Source: Euglena gracilis
Lineage: Eukaryota > Euglenida > Euglenophyceae > Euglenales
Assembly: GCA_039621445.1 (NCBI GenBank)
Contig: CP154955.1
Span: forward strand, 2,386,619 to 2,450,618
DNA: 64,000 nucleotides
Direction: 5' to 3'
The notes beneath the pieces are model-generated. The model saw only the letters and a list, made by a program, of their open reading frames with translations, searched no databases and was not told where the DNA came from. Positions 1 through 11,092 of the stretch are shown here, piece by piece. The translations under genes and the position numbers were made by a program. The number at the start of each line of letters is the position of its first letter. The first letter of the stretch is position 1.

Positions 1-1
1 G

Positions 2-901
2 CAAGATGCCAAGAAGCCGAAGGTTGACCCCCTTCATGGCACCTTGCTGGCACAGGGCAACACAAAGAAAAAGTCCGGCTCCGTAGGTGCAGAGCTTGCT
101 GCTGTTGCCAACTGTTTGGAGTTCGCCAAACTGTGTCAACATCAGCAAGCCTCTTATCCTGAGCTGGATGCTTTCTTTGTTGCCTGGACGGGATGGGAGC
201 TGGAACCCAGCCTGTTGTTCGATGAGGCGAGCGTCATTGAACAATGTGTGGCTCAACGTGAGCAGCAGTCGGGAACTTTGTTCGTTTCAGGGAATCGTTC
301 GGCAACCTCTTTTCAGACATACGTGAATGCCGTCGCTCGGGCATTCCGCCCCATTTTCCAGGTCTGTAAAAAAACCACACTGAAATTTCATGGTCACCGC
401 TTCTACAGTGACCACATGATTGCCATCAACGTGGACAAAGACTACATGGACCTCACGCAGCCTTCGGCCGCCACCCCGTCGTACGTCATGCTGAAAATCG
501 AGGAGGACGACGACGGTGCAGCTACGGCGCGGAACGTTGCACGGTGGTCAACTTGGGCAAATTTTTGCGCCCCGCCAAGTGAGGAACACTCGGTCGAAAA
601 TCAGGACCTGACCGATGTTCCGTCTGTGTTTCCCACCGCCGAGCAACGTTCCGCTCCTGCGGTCAGCAGCTCCGTTCCCTCCCCTGACCAACCCCCTGTC
701 CCTCGTGCTGTGTCCCGACTGCCTATAAAACAGGAGAAATGTGGTTTTTGTGGTGTTCCCATTCCCAAAAATCCAAATTGTGTGGAGCTGAACAAAGTTG
801 TCTGTGACGCCTGCGGTTTGGCATATCATTTTCATTGCCAAGATTTGCGGCGGCCACCAAAGTATGGCTCTTTTTTGTGTAAAGCGTGTCGTGTTCCGTG
901 A
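2..901 (+). CDS. PHD-finger protein of a repeated element, copy 1 (5' end outside window)
   Basis: The open frame runs from the window edge to a TGA at 899-901 (299 residues visible). Comparison with the start kept in the copy at 2938-3456 suggests about 30 residues are missing upstream. The C-terminus (about residues 246-297) has a full C4HC3 PHD-type pattern: CGFC, then CDAC-x4-H-x2-C, then CKAC. Before it lies a Pro/Ser/Glu-rich linker (about 190-240). The N-terminal ~180 residues, with an acidic IEEDDDG stretch near residue 160, match no family I know. PHD fingers usually bind histone tails or partner proteins, so a chromatin role is inference. Two further copies, deletions among them and array-type flanks mark this as part of a dispersed element rather than a single-copy host gene. 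Confidence 0.6.
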   Translation, partial: QDAKKPKVDPLHGTLLAQGNTKKKSGSVGAELAAVANCLEFAKLCQHQQASYPELDAFFVAWTGWELEPSLLFDEASVIEQCVAQREQQSGTLFVSGNRSATSFQTYVNAVARAFRPIFQVCKKTTLKFHGHRFYSDHMIAINVDKDYMDLTQPSAATPSYVMLKIEEDDDGAATARNVARWSTWANFCAPPSEEHSVENQDLTDVPSVFPTAEQRSAPAVSSSVPSPDQPPVPRAVSRLPIKQEKCGFCGVPIPKNPNCVELNKVVCDACGLAYHFHCQDLRRPPKYGSFLCKACRVP

Positions 902-1059
902 TGTCCGCCACTCCGTCTCGTTGTGCTCCAAGGCAACCTAGCCTTCTGTCGTGTTGTAGAGTGTTGTGTGTGCCCCCCCGACCCGCCTCACTCGTTGAGG
1001 ACCACCCAGCCTCGCAACCACCCGCCGATTTTTCATGACAGCGTTTTTTGCTTTTTACT

Positions 1060-1250
1060 CAGGGTTGCCACAGATGCCCTCATTGAAAACGTGCCTGAAC
1101 ACAGATGCCTTAATCGAAAACGTGTCATTGCCACAGATGCCCTCATTGAAAACGTGCCTAACCACAGATGCCTTCATTGAAAACGTGTCAGTGTTCATGA
1201 CCACGAATTTCAGGGCAGGCATTTGGCGGGCTGAACACGTTTTTAAGCTG
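1060..1250 (+). repeat. Flanking tandem array and tail of the PHD element, copy 1
   Basis: Units of about 30 bp (CACAGATGCCYTMATYGAAAACGTG type) repeat four times just after the PHD gene. They are followed at about 1194-1245 by a tail block containing TTCAGGGCAGGCATTTGGCG. The same tail recurs at 3707-3757 and 32368-32418, after the other two copies. Confidence 0.7.
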
Positions 1251-2160
1251 AACCCTACCCAAAGGAACAGAAAATTCTGCTAAATCCTGCTGGGTGATTC
1301 GACTTGTGAAAATTTGGTGGCGGTTGTCTTCCGAACGCGAACAAGCACACCCCCAGGGCGAGGAATGGAACTGGTCCGACTGGGGTCGATCCAGGTGCTG
1401 AAAATCAAAAAAATCGAAACTGCAAGAATATAAAAAAAACTGCCAATTTTATGCAAAAAAAAGTCCCCTGGGCACCCCCAAAGTGTCCCATACCCCCTGC
1501 CACGGGACCCGGCTGGCTGGTCCAAAAAGAATTTGTTGACCCCCCCCCTGACAGTGCCCCCCCGATAGTGCCCCTTGTGTGCATCGCACAATAATGTGAT
1601 AAATTGGCCCCTTCAGGGTACCAGCTGCCCCAAAGAGCCACCCGACCAGGGTTAATACACATGGGGGGGACCCTCGCCCGGCGCCGAATTCGGCATCTCG
1701 CTCGGGTCCCCCCATGTTTTTGACCCTGGTTGGGTGGCCCTTTGGGTCACTGAGTCCCCTGTTGAGGCCAATGTAACAACGTTCAGCGGGAAGGGTCAAC
1801 TGTTTGCATGAGAACCTTTACCCTAACCCTATTCCTTCAAATAACTCCACAATGGAGACAAGGCAGTACAGTTGGTCAAACCTTGGGACCCCCCCCCTTC
1901 CCCCCCCCTGTACAGTTCCAACCCCCCCCTCCTGGGACCCCCCCCTCCCCCGAGACAGATGAAAAAAAAAGGTTTGTTTTTTGAAACACAAAAACATGTT
2001 TTTTTAAGCGGGTGGTGCGGGTCGCGGGGGGGGGGGAGGGTCATAGGGGGGGGTCGCTGAGCTCTTATCCCTTTATGGGTGAGAGCGAAGCTTACCCCTG
2101 GCGAAACCCCCCCCTCGACCCCCCCCTCCCCCCCCGCCCAGGGGTGTAGAAAGTAGAAAG
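1251..2160. other. No gene supported; G/C-tract-rich spacer
   Basis: The stretch holds long C and G runs and short AT palindromes around ACATGTTTTTTT. A block at 2060-2110 (GAGCTCTTATCCCTTTATGG type) recurs inverted near 44940 and 45915. Open frames here are proline/glycine-rich products of homopolymers and are not credible genes. Confidence 0.5.
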
Positions 2161-2400
2161 TGGGGGTCAGGGGGGGGGGGCGGCCGCCCCCCCCCCGGGA
2201 TTTTGGAAAGAAAAATTTTTTGGCATTGCAAGTATGATATTTTTTCAAAGGGCGTTACCATCTCGGCTGCCTTCGGCAGCCACCTTACCAGTTAAAATCA
2301 CATTTCTAGAAAATGAAATTGCAAAATCCATTACCGTCTCGGCCGCCTTTGGCGGCTGAAATAAAGCCCTTGAGGCACCTCCTTTGATACTCATTGTTTC
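2160..2400 (+). repeat. Dispersed hairpin repeat (GGCCGCC-type), copy 1
   Basis: A block running from a G-run/CGGCCGCC palindrome through two imperfect hairpins (CTCGGCTGCCTTCGGCAGCC and CTCGGCCGCCTTTGGCGGC). It recurs in inverse orientation at about 14325-14570 with the hairpins in the matching order. Confidence 0.7.
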
Positions 2401-2606
2401 TTTGGGATTCTAGTTCAAGGTTGACGGCTTGTTTTTTTTTGAAACAAAAAAACACGTTTTTTAAATAAAAAAAACATGTTTAAAAAAAAACCGTCATGGA
2501 GGGTTTGGGGGAAATTTTTTTGCAATTTTTTTTTGGAAAAAAAGTTCATTTTTAATTTCTGCAGCATTCATTTTTTTGTTTTTTTTTTTTTATTTATTTA
2601 TACGTT

Positions 2607-3650
2607 TTCAATGAGGGCATTTGTGTCAATGACACGTTTTCAGTGAAGGCATCCGGGTTCAGGCACGTTTTCAGTGAGGGCATTCGGGTCAATGACACGT
2701 TTTCAGTGAAGGCATCCGGGTTCAGGCACGTTTTCAGTGAGGGCATCTGTGTCAACCCCCCGCAAAAAACGAAAATCGCAATCATGAAAAATCGGTGTGC
2801 GGTTGAGAGGCCGTGTGGTCCTCAACGGGTGAGGCGGTTCGGGTGGCACTCTACAACACGAAGGATGACAACGAGAAGGCTAGTTTGCCTTGGCAGAACA
2901 GACGACGGCAGAACGGACGGCAGGGAAGGGGCGAAACTCACGGCACACGACAGGCTTTGCACAGAAAAGAGCCATACTTTGGTGGCCGCCGCAAATCTTG
3001 GCAATGAAAATGATATGCCAAACCGCAGGCGTCACAGACAACTTTGTTCAGCTCCACACAATTTGGATTTTTCGGAATGGCAACACCACAAAAACCACAT
3101 TTCTCCTGTTTTATAGGCAGTCGGGACACGGCACGAGGCACAGGGGGTTGGTCAGAGGAGACAGAGCTGACCGCAGGAGCGGAACGTTGCTCGGCGGTGG
3201 GAAAGACAGACGGAACACTGGTCAGGTCCTGATTTTCGACCGCGTGTTCGTCACTTGGTGGGGCGCAAAAATTTGCCCAAGTTGACCACCGTGCACCGTT
3301 CTTTGTGTTGCCCTGTGCCAGCAAGGTGCCATGAAGGGGGTCAACCTTCGGCTTCTTGGCATCTTGCTGGTATACCGCGAGAGCAGCCAGGAACAGTTCC
3401 GTCCTAGGGGGAGGTGGCAAAAGACCATTCACAAAGTTTGCCGTGCGTTTGGCCATATTGGCAGGGCTGCGAAAAAAAAGAAAAAAAGAAAAAAGGGGGG
3501 GGGGTGACACGTTTTCAGTGAGGGCATTCGGGTCAATGACACGTTTTCAGTGAAGGCATCCGGGTTCAGGCACGTTTTCAGTGAGGGCATTCGGGTCAAT
3601 GACACGTTTTCAGTGAGGGCATCCGGGTTCAGGCACGTTTTCAGTGAGGG
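2607..3650 (-). mobile_element. PHD-finger element, copy 2, with arrays on both sides
   Basis: Both flanks (2607-2757 and 3508-3650) are arrays of a two-part ~63-bp unit, CACGTTTTCAGTGAAGGC and CACGTTTTCAGTGAGGGC plus spacers, in the same orientation. Between them sits the minus-strand PHD gene with a short intergenic stretch. Exact ends and a target duplication could not be fixed. Arrays on both sides of a mobile coding unit are the defining oddity of this family. Confidence 0.6.
2938..3456 (-). CDS. PHD-finger protein of the repeated element, copy 2 (internally deleted)
   Basis: The frame from an MAKRTANF start to TGA gives about 172 residues and can be read 18 codons further upstream; the MAKRT start is chosen because the upstream part is purine-tract derived. 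The first ~45 residues supply the N-terminus missing from copy 1. The frame then jumps from ...GNTK to ARWSTWANF, removing roughly 155 residues relative to copy 1 without loss of frame. The linker and the complete C4HC3 finger are retained, which suggests a short derivative that might still be translated. Function unknown; DNA or chromatin binding is inference. Confidence 0.6.
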   Translation of the reverse strand: MAKRTANFVNGLLPPPPRTELFLAALAVYQQDAKKPKVDPLHGTLLAQGNTKNGARWSTWANFCAPPSDEHAVENQDLTSVPSVFPTAEQRSAPAVSSVSSDQPPVPRAVSRLPIKQEKCGFCGVAIPKNPNCVELNKVVCDACGLAYHFHCQDLRRPPKYGSFLCKACRVP

Positions 3651-3759
3651 CGCCGTTTTTTGGGTCCAAATTTCACAAATTGCCGTTTTTGACCCCTTGC
3701 GTGAATCATGACCACGAATTTCAGGGCAGGCATTTGGCGGGCTCTGAAAACGTTTTTAA

Positions 3760-3872
3760 ACAAATTGTGGCTGAGCCCAGATTTCAGCCTGAAAACGTGT
3801 TCAGGGGCCCCCTTCGGGGGCCCCTGGCTGAACACGTTTTCAGGCTGAAATCTGGGCTCAGCCACAATTTGT
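3760..3872. repeat. 113-bp near-perfect palindrome
   Basis: Two arms of about 50 bases (starting ACAAATTGTGGCTGAGCCCA) face each other around GGGGCCCCCTTCGGGGGCCC. One arm recurs alone at about 24903-24960, next to the truncated third PHD element, so the palindrome belongs to that element's neighbourhood. Confidence 0.85.
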
Positions 3873-3939
3873 GTATAGAAAGCATGATTTTTTTGCACCA
3901 GAAAACACAGATTTGGAAATATTTTCACACATAAAAAAA

Positions 3940-4265
3940 ACTTTGGAGGGGGTGTTCCCCCCCGTGACCCCCCCCCCCGACCCGACCTAAGAACCTTTTC
4001 GGCCAACTTTTTTTTGAAAAAAAAACTTGGCCGGTGATGCCTAATTTGACAAAATATTCAGGTAGATTCCTAATTTTGAGGCATGAATTTCACAGAATTT
4101 GGAATGGTGATGCCTAATTTGGTGTCAAAATGCTAATTTTAGGTTGGGGGATTCCTAATTTGGAGCCTAAAAAGGATTTTTTCCCCCAAGAATTCGTTTT
4201 CGGTGATTCCTAATTTGGCCACCGAAAATGTGGTGTTCCCCCCTGACCCCCCCCCCCTGTCACCC
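3940..4265 (+). repeat. Dispersed repeat, GTGATTCCTAATTTGG family, copy 1
   Basis: It opens with GTGTTCCCCCCCGTGACC, carries the motif GGTGATKCCTAATTTGG several times and closes with a GGTGTTCCCCCCTGACC block. Related copies are at about 11125-11690 and 20246-20390. Confidence 0.65.
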
Positions 4266-5200
4266 GAACCACCCCCAAAAAATTTTCCTCAAAAAATGGA
4301 GATTTTGCAAGGAAAAAGGTCAATTTTTGCTTTTTCAAAAAAACATGTTTTTTTGCTTTTTTAAAAAAAACATGTTTTTTTGTTTTTTTAAAAAAACAAA
4401 AAAAACGTCAACCCTGTTCTAGTTTGATTTTTTCGCATTGGAGGCTAGGTAGTCCACTTCGGGACCCCGGACTCCCCCCCCCTCCCTCCCCCCTTTTTCG
4501 TTCACTTCGGAAGTGCACTGGGGGGTCCCGAGAACCCCCCCCCCCCCGTGAACCTGGATGTACTTGTTCACTTCGGGAAAAAACCGAAAAACGCAACGTG
4601 CGAACACCGAAAAGGGTATTTTTCAAAAAAATTTCGGCGCCTTCGGCGCCGGACCCACCCTCCTCCGGGAAGTCAACATGTCCAGTTCAGTTCGGAAGTG
4701 AACAGGGGAGGTCTGGGACCCCCCCTCCCCCCTGTACCTGGGCTCCTTGGACTTCAAAGAGACGTTAGCGTCTCGGCCAGGGATTTTTTTTTGAGACCGG
4801 GGGGGAGGGGGTCGGCACCCACCCACCCACCCCCCGGGGTCGGCCCCGGGGGGCACGGGGGCGCAAGGGACAAACCCTACCCCCCCTCCCCCCGGGGGGG
4901 GGGGTCCAAGACTAAAAAAAACCCATGGTCTCGGCCCCTTCGGGGCCAGGACAGGAAAAAAATACATTTTGGTTGTGCCAAGAAAAATTTTTTGGCTCGT
5001 CACCCCCCCCCCCCCCCCCGGGAAAAATTGTTCCTACACCTATGGCCCCGCCCCCCCGGGCCCCCCCCCCGGGTCGGGCCCCCCTCGGGACCCGACGGAC
5101 CACCCCCCTCCCCCCGCCCCGGTGCCCGGAATTTTTTTTTTCAGTCGCGAGCAACTGGATTCCTAGTTTCCGAATCACCTGGGTTTGACCCCCAACTCCC
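4266..5200. other. No gene supported; homopolymer and AT-hairpin spacer
   Basis: Contains A-run/ACATGTTTTTTT hairpins (4330-4400, related to 7310-7395), GTTCACTTCGG blocks and dense C/G runs. The long frames here are proline/glycine-rich by composition. Confidence 0.5.
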
Positions 5201-5206
5201 CGCCAG

Positions 5207-5634
5207 CAGGGCTGGATAGAGGTAGAGGTAGAGGTCAAAGTCCTCTACCTCTATCTGACCCACCTCTACCTCTACCTCTACCTCTATGTCACCTCTATGT
5301 CCATAAAATGTCATAAACTGGCACCAGTAAGGGCCACAAAAGGCTCCAAATGCCTCAAATTTGGCCAATTAGCATCTCAACGCATCTTATATAGGTTAGG
5401 AATGAGAAAAAATATCCGGGTCGGTGGTTTTAAAAATTGTCATAAAAGATTTGTAACAAGAATGGCCAATTTCTGATTTTTTCCATAAAATTGCCTTTGT
5501 TCGGTTTGTATACGCCACTTTCCTTGAAAGTTTGACCTTGAGGTGACATAAAGGGATAGTAGAGGTAGAGGTGACCTCTACCTCTACCTCTACCTCTACC
5601 TCTACCTCTATTCCTCTACCTCTATCCAGCCCTG
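5207..5634. mobile_element. hAT-like MITE with hexamer-repeat ends, copy 1
   Basis: The ends CAGGGCTGGATAGAGG and CCTCTATCCAGCCCTG form inverted repeats extended by (TAGAGG)n arrays. The element is flanked on both sides by CCGCCAG (5200-5206 and 5635-5641). The 420-bp interior has no gene and matches the element at 13110-13510 in opposite orientation. Ends of CAGGG type with a 7-8-bp duplication fit a non-autonomous hAT element; the superfamily call is inference. Confidence 0.8.
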
Positions 5635-5639
5635 CCGCC

Positions 5640-6170
5640 AGGCCCGAGTTATTCACGCGCGAAGGGGTCCAAACTGGGTAGGATCGGCCCGCCCCCCCTG
5701 GATAAGCCCCCCCCCCCTTTGGACTCTGCCATTTCGGCCAAAAAAATGTCAATTTTCAAAATATCTCCAAAATGAAGCCAAATCAAAGGAAATATCCGGA
5801 GACCAAATTTGAAGCCCTTGGAACGCCCCATCTGCTGGTATTTTGATTTCCCCGTAACTCCCCGCCTAGCCCGAGATACGGCCGTTTTCGTCCCGGATGG
5901 CCGTTTTGTGCACTTTTCCCACTGTCCGACTTAGCCGTTTTCGGCCAAAATTCAGCGAAAACACAATATTTTCAAAATTTCTCGAAAATGATGCAAAATC
6001 AAAGGAAATGTCCGGAGACCTAAATTGAAGCCCTTGGAACGCTCTATCTACTGGGATTTTGGTTTCCCCGCAGCTCACCGCCCAGCCCGAGATACGGCCG
6101 TTTTTCGGCCAATTTTGGCCATTTTGTACACTTTTTCCACTGTCCGACTTAACCGTTTTCGGCCAAAAAG
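5640..6170 (-). repeat. Dispersed repeat A (minus orientation)
   Basis: Two tandem diverged units carry CAAATCAAAGGAAATATCCGG and TCTCGGGCTRGGCGGGGAG type blocks. Copies lie at about 40430-40900, 45430-45790 and 54540-55280. No open frame is conserved among copies, so I see it as a non-coding repeat family. Confidence 0.7.
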
Positions 6171-6560
6171 TCAAAAAAAATCGAAAACCTTTTTTTTGCC
6201 CGAAACGATGTTTTTTGGCCTCCCGGACCCGGAAAAACTGTTTTTGAGCCGAAAATGAGCGTTTTTCGACCCGTCAGCGCCCCGTTTTGGGCCGCCAACC
6301 CATTGACTTTGGGTCAAAAAAGTCGAAAAAAATCGAATTTTTTTTTGCCCAAAACGATGTTTTTTGGCCTCCCGGACCCGGACAACCCGTTTTTGAGCCA
6401 AAAATGAGCGATTTTTGACCCCTAGGCCACCCGTTTCAGGCACAAAACCCTTGCCTTTCAGTCCAAAGAGCTCCACGGAGTGGCTGGTATATATGGGGGG
6501 GGTCAATGAAGGGGTGGGGGCGCGCTTATTAAGAGCTCAGCACGATTCAAAACCTGGTCA
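6170..6560 (+). repeat. Dispersed repeat B
   Basis: Two units share the core TTTTTGGCCTCCCGGACCCG. Related units occur at 36770-37290, 37780-38170, 40185-40430, 45340-45430, 54395-54540 and 62865-62925. It repeatedly lies directly next to repeat A, and its tail (AAGAGCTCAGCACGATTC) matches 37250. Confidence 0.7.
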
Positions 6561-9100
6561 CAGGGAGTGGTGGGGGGGGGGGTCACGGGGGAAATATGCC
6601 ACTTTGCAGGTAGTCGGGAGGCAACATCCATGACGTTGCATCGTGATGAAATTGGTCATTTTTTGAAGGGAATTTTGTTAGGATTTTCTTGACCAACACG
6701 TTTTTTTGGGATGAATTTTGGGCCATTTTTGAAAAAATTCCGTTTTGGGTTTTGAAATGCACCAGTTTTTTTGGCACTTCGTCTTGGGGGGCAAACCCCC
6801 AAAAAACAACCTTTTGCAGTAACTCTTGGGGGGCCCAGCGGAATGCATACAATACTAATACTTCTGCCCTTTTGCATGCTTAGCTCCAACCCTGCACCGG
6901 GAGCGGTTTGTGGCCATTTTTGAGGGCTTCACAGGCGTGTCAAAAGACCCTGAAATGGAAAACCGGTGGAATACTCCCCCCCCTTGTTTGGGCCTGCGTG
7001 GAGGGGGGAAATATTCCAATTGGTATGGCAGCACCCCCTAAGAAATTTTTTGTTTTTTAAAAAAAACAAAAAAAACCTCATGGAGGGTTTGGGGGAAATT
7101 TTTTTGAAGTGTTTTTTAGAAAAAAGGTCTTTTTTCATCTCTGCAGCTTCGTAGTCCGTAAAGGGTGCTGGCTTTCACACTCCCATCAAAAGCATTCGGA
7201 TGAAGGGTCTGGATAAACTAAAAAAACGTCACTTTTTGATGACCAAAAAAAATGACCTTAGAACTTTTTCCTCAAGAAATGCCATTTCACAAGGAAAAAG
7301 GTCAATTTTGGCTTTTTCAAAAAAAAAATGTTTTTTTGTGTTTTTTCTTAAAAAAAAAAACATATTTTTTGTTCTTTTTTAAAAAAACAAAAACGTCAAC
7401 CCTGGCTCAATTCCGCATGGTGTGCCAAGGGGGAGTGATTGAAGCTGCTTCCTGCCTTTCTGCTAAGTGTTTAAAGTGAAAACATTGGCTACCATTCTTT
7501 TTGCAAGAGACAAACATTTCGCAAAATGCATCTGAATTTCGCAAAATCAATCATTGACAACCTCAATTGGACGAAAAATGTCGCAACTGTCTTGGGGGTA
7601 GGCAGTACAGTTGTGATTTTCTGGGGACCCCCCCCTCCCCCCCCCCTGTACAGCTTCCAACCCCCCCCCCTCGGACCCCCCCCCTCTCCCCCCTGTGCCT
7701 TGTCTCCAATAACCCGTTTCTGGCCTCAGGAGAACCGACTTGTCATTTTGGAGGTGGGGGTCGTTTACTGAAGGAGTACCGGTGGGGTGGGGTGGAGTCC
7801 CCCCCCCCGCCGGATAGAACCAAAATCGGCCGAAAACTTGTCCGGCCCGGCAAAAACTTGACCCACGGTGCCCCACCCCAGGGGAGGGGGGGTCAGGGCC
7901 CAACCCGCCCACCCACTCGCGATTTTGCCCCCTAGGTGAATTGCCATTTTTTTTTTAATCCTGTTGATGGGGCCAAATTAAGGGTCGGAAAAGGCCAAAT
8001 GACCAAATATGACCCCAAGTGGACACAGTTGTAGAAGTGGGGGGTTGGGGGGCGGCTGTCCTGCCTCAATATTTTGGAAAGAAAATATTTTTTTGAAAAA
8101 TGTGCCATTCACTCACCAATTCTTGTCCGTTTCACCGCCCTTGGGGAGGCCAAAAAATTCTCAAGAACTCATAGGTCGAGGGGGCGAAAATCTTCCTTTT
8201 TTCAATTTGGGGTTGCTGTTTGTGAATATCTCCACTGGCAATACTTGGCTTCCAAAAAGCACACCATTTCTGTTGACAGATTTGGCTCTTTTTGGAAGCT
8301 TTTTGGAAAAATGCATTGCCGCCAAACCACCCTTTGGGGGACACAAACTGACTAAGAGGGGGCGGTTTTTGGGAGGCAACCCTTTTTTTCTTTTTTTTTC
8401 TCCTTTTTCGCATTCTGTTCTCCTTTTGAAATCCCAAAACACACTTCCCAGTTTGTTTTCACCAAATTCCTCAAATAATCCATGCTCCATTTGCAAGTCG
8501 AAGTCTTCCATCATTGTTCGGCCCTTAGACGGTGGTTTAAAAAACGGGAGACGCCGGAACAAAAAAATGGGTCAAAATGGGACGCGGGGGGGGGGACACC
8601 CCCACAGGGACCCAAATACCGTAACAACCCTGCCAGGGACCCAGATTATCACGTCAGGGACAACAGCGGGGGGGGGGGGCGTTCCCGAAGAGCCGCCCAA
8701 CAAGGGATTTGTGACATTTCTTTGTATGCACCTTGTTCAACCATGGCTTCCAAGGGGCATCTCCCCCGCGTCCCCCCCCCCCGCGTACATACACCCCCCT
8801 GTATTGAGTAGGGACAAACCTGAAAATGGAAGCAGAGCCAAGGCAAATGCAGGCTACACCAGTCGCACGAATGATCTTAGACAGAAGGCAACTCTTTGAA
8901 GCACCTGCACAGGGAATGCGTGAACAAAGCCCTCTGAACCCAAAGCATGCTTGTTTCATCTGACACATTGATCGTGCAGTGAGACTTCAGCAAGGCTGCC
9001 GTTTCCTGATGCGACATTGGGAGAGAGTTCCTGAATAAAACAAAAGAAGATTAGAAGGCAAGGTTTGGAGAGAAAGTCATCTTGACAGCCATTTCGAAGA
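6561..9100. other. No gene supported
   Basis: AT-hairpin blocks near 7050 and 7310-7395, and C-run pairs at 7600-7690 and 7770-7900. The plus-strand frame at 8009-8899 is the longest in the area but crosses homopolymers and lacks any motif. A minus-strand stretch near 8450-8560 has more natural residue usage but no splice context I can defend. Confidence 0.4.
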
Positions 9101-11092
9101 AAACGGGCAGTGATGAATGTGAGCACAAGTAGACAAGAAGGAATATCGCCACATGCAAGTCTCAGTGCTTCAGGTACATGTTTTGGCGTCGTTCATTCGG
9201 GAACAGAGGGGAAGAAATTTCTCGCGACTAAAGCAACGTTTACAATTAAGAGTTCCCTTGCTCCCCAAAAGCCGCAAAGAGGCCGGCAGAAACAGGTAAG
9301 CACGACGAAATCCAAGCAGGTGCCACCACTCTCCCCTCAAAGCCAACGCAAACATGCAAACCAACCCGGGGAAGCAGGAAACCCCGCCCACTATGACCTG
9401 GCCCTTCCACCCCTGCCCTCACGACCCACAACATCAAGGGTCCACATCACCGTCCCTCCCCGGAACCTCGGCCACCAAAGTCCCTTCAGCCTCTGCTTAA
9501 CCCCTCTGACTATCCATGGGGTTCCCCCATCTGTACATAGCCTCCCTCCCCCCTGAACACTCAAATCCAATAGGCTGTGCCACTGGTCGGTGGATTCGGT
9601 TCGCCCCACCACCGTCAAAGATTGCCGTACTTCGGTTAAAAAAAATTAACACGGGGGAGCAGCAGAGCCAAGCCCCCCAGTCATTTAACACACCAGAAGA
9701 CACGCACCAGACACAAACACGCCACCAAAGGCAAACACCCAACACACCCCCGCCGCAGCAAATGGCACTTGAACCGAATGACACACGCCCCGCCAGGCAA
9801 ACGCCAAAGGCCCCATTAACCCCAAACAAAGGACACACATACGCCCCGCCAGGCAAACACCCAATGAAACCCCCCCGCCGCGTTATATATGGACAAGCAC
9901 GTGGGCCCGTGCTCACGCACGGGCCTTCGCGACTGTGGTGACAACGCGGACGGGACCGAAACCCTATCTCGGGCTCCGAGACAACGTACGATTTCCGGTT
10001 TTCGGTACGGCATTGTGCTTCCCAGTGGCCATCGATCGGGCTCCTGCGCATCGGCGGCCGTGGCCGAATGGATACCAAAATCGAGCCCTACGGCGGGAAT
10101 CGCGTGGGCATTGGCGGCATTCGCGGGGCGTAGGCGGGACAGGGCTCGGGTTAGGAGGTGGGGAGAAAGTGGGTTTTGCCCATTTTCCTCCCAACAAACG
10201 CACACCAGACACAAACACGCCCCGCCAGGCAAACACCCAACACCCCCCCCCCCCCGTCGAGTAATACATAGAAAGTCGGTGTAACCCATCCTCCGACCAC
10301 TGACCACCAACAAGTCCAAAAAAACCCTTGAAGTCCAAAACAAATATGCTTGCAAGCCTTGGATGAGATGTGTTGATTTTGTTTGAATTGGGAGAGTGAG
10401 AGCCTATGTTGAGGGGCTGTCACCATTGCAGACGGCTCGGCGAAGAAGCACCACACAAGTTGTTTAGATATTTCCTTGGCCAGTGTTAGGGAGAGGCCTT
10501 GCTAACATCTGCTTCGGTTGCCCGTTGCTCTTTACCACACCTCATGAAGAGTGTCACAATGCGCCAACAGGGCCGGCAAGACGCTGCCATCTCCGGTCTT
10601 CAACACACAGCATCTGGTAACCTTGGACACTAAATGCAGCCTGCCAAACACACACGCCCCCCGTGCACAATATTTATTGATGATGAGCCTCGTTCATTTT
10701 CCACCGACCTCTTACCAAGCCACCAAACACTTCTTTGAACACAACCCGAGTTCAGTTGCCGTTGACGTGTGAGTGCACAGAATTCTCCTTGGGCCGAGGG
10801 CCAACGAGACATTTCCCTGGGCCTAGGGCATGGTCTGGGTGAAGCTGTGCTACCCAAAAAAAAATACGCAACAGAGCTCACGCCCCACCACACCAGAGCT
10901 CACGCCCCTGTGGGTGAGGCCAACGAGAAGCGAAGTAAAACAGTTCAAGTGACAAGTGGGTGCAACGGCACGCGGTGACCCGTCCCAACAGCAGAGAACG
11001 GCATGCAGACACATGCGACGCGCTCGCACGGGCGATTCGCGAGACATTGTCGTGCCGTGCCGTGCCCAACTGTTCCGAACCAGGCCCTGCCG
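9101..11092. other. No gene supported; GC-rich stretch with CCCCGCCAGGCAAAC repeats
   Basis: The block CGCCCCGCCAGGCAAAC recurs at about 9787, 9844 and 10218, next to (C)n and CRCCAGACACAAACACGCC. An arm GGGTGAAGCTGTGCT near 10837 matches the palindrome at 16122-16199. Open frames on both strands are compositional. Confidence 0.4.

Noticed and set aside
2594-2785. Frames through the ~30-bp arrays giving repeated TENVSLTQMPSLKT peptides
   Set aside because: They are translations of the direct repeats and occur on both strands at each array.
8009-8899. 296-codon plus-strand open frame, among the longest in the window
   Set aside because: It runs through C/G homopolymers and AT stretches, lacks any motif, and the opposite strand is open over much of it.
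10042-10115. tRNA-like segment with GTGGCCGAATGG
   Set aside because: The box A-like word is present but no box B or cloverleaf arms follow.
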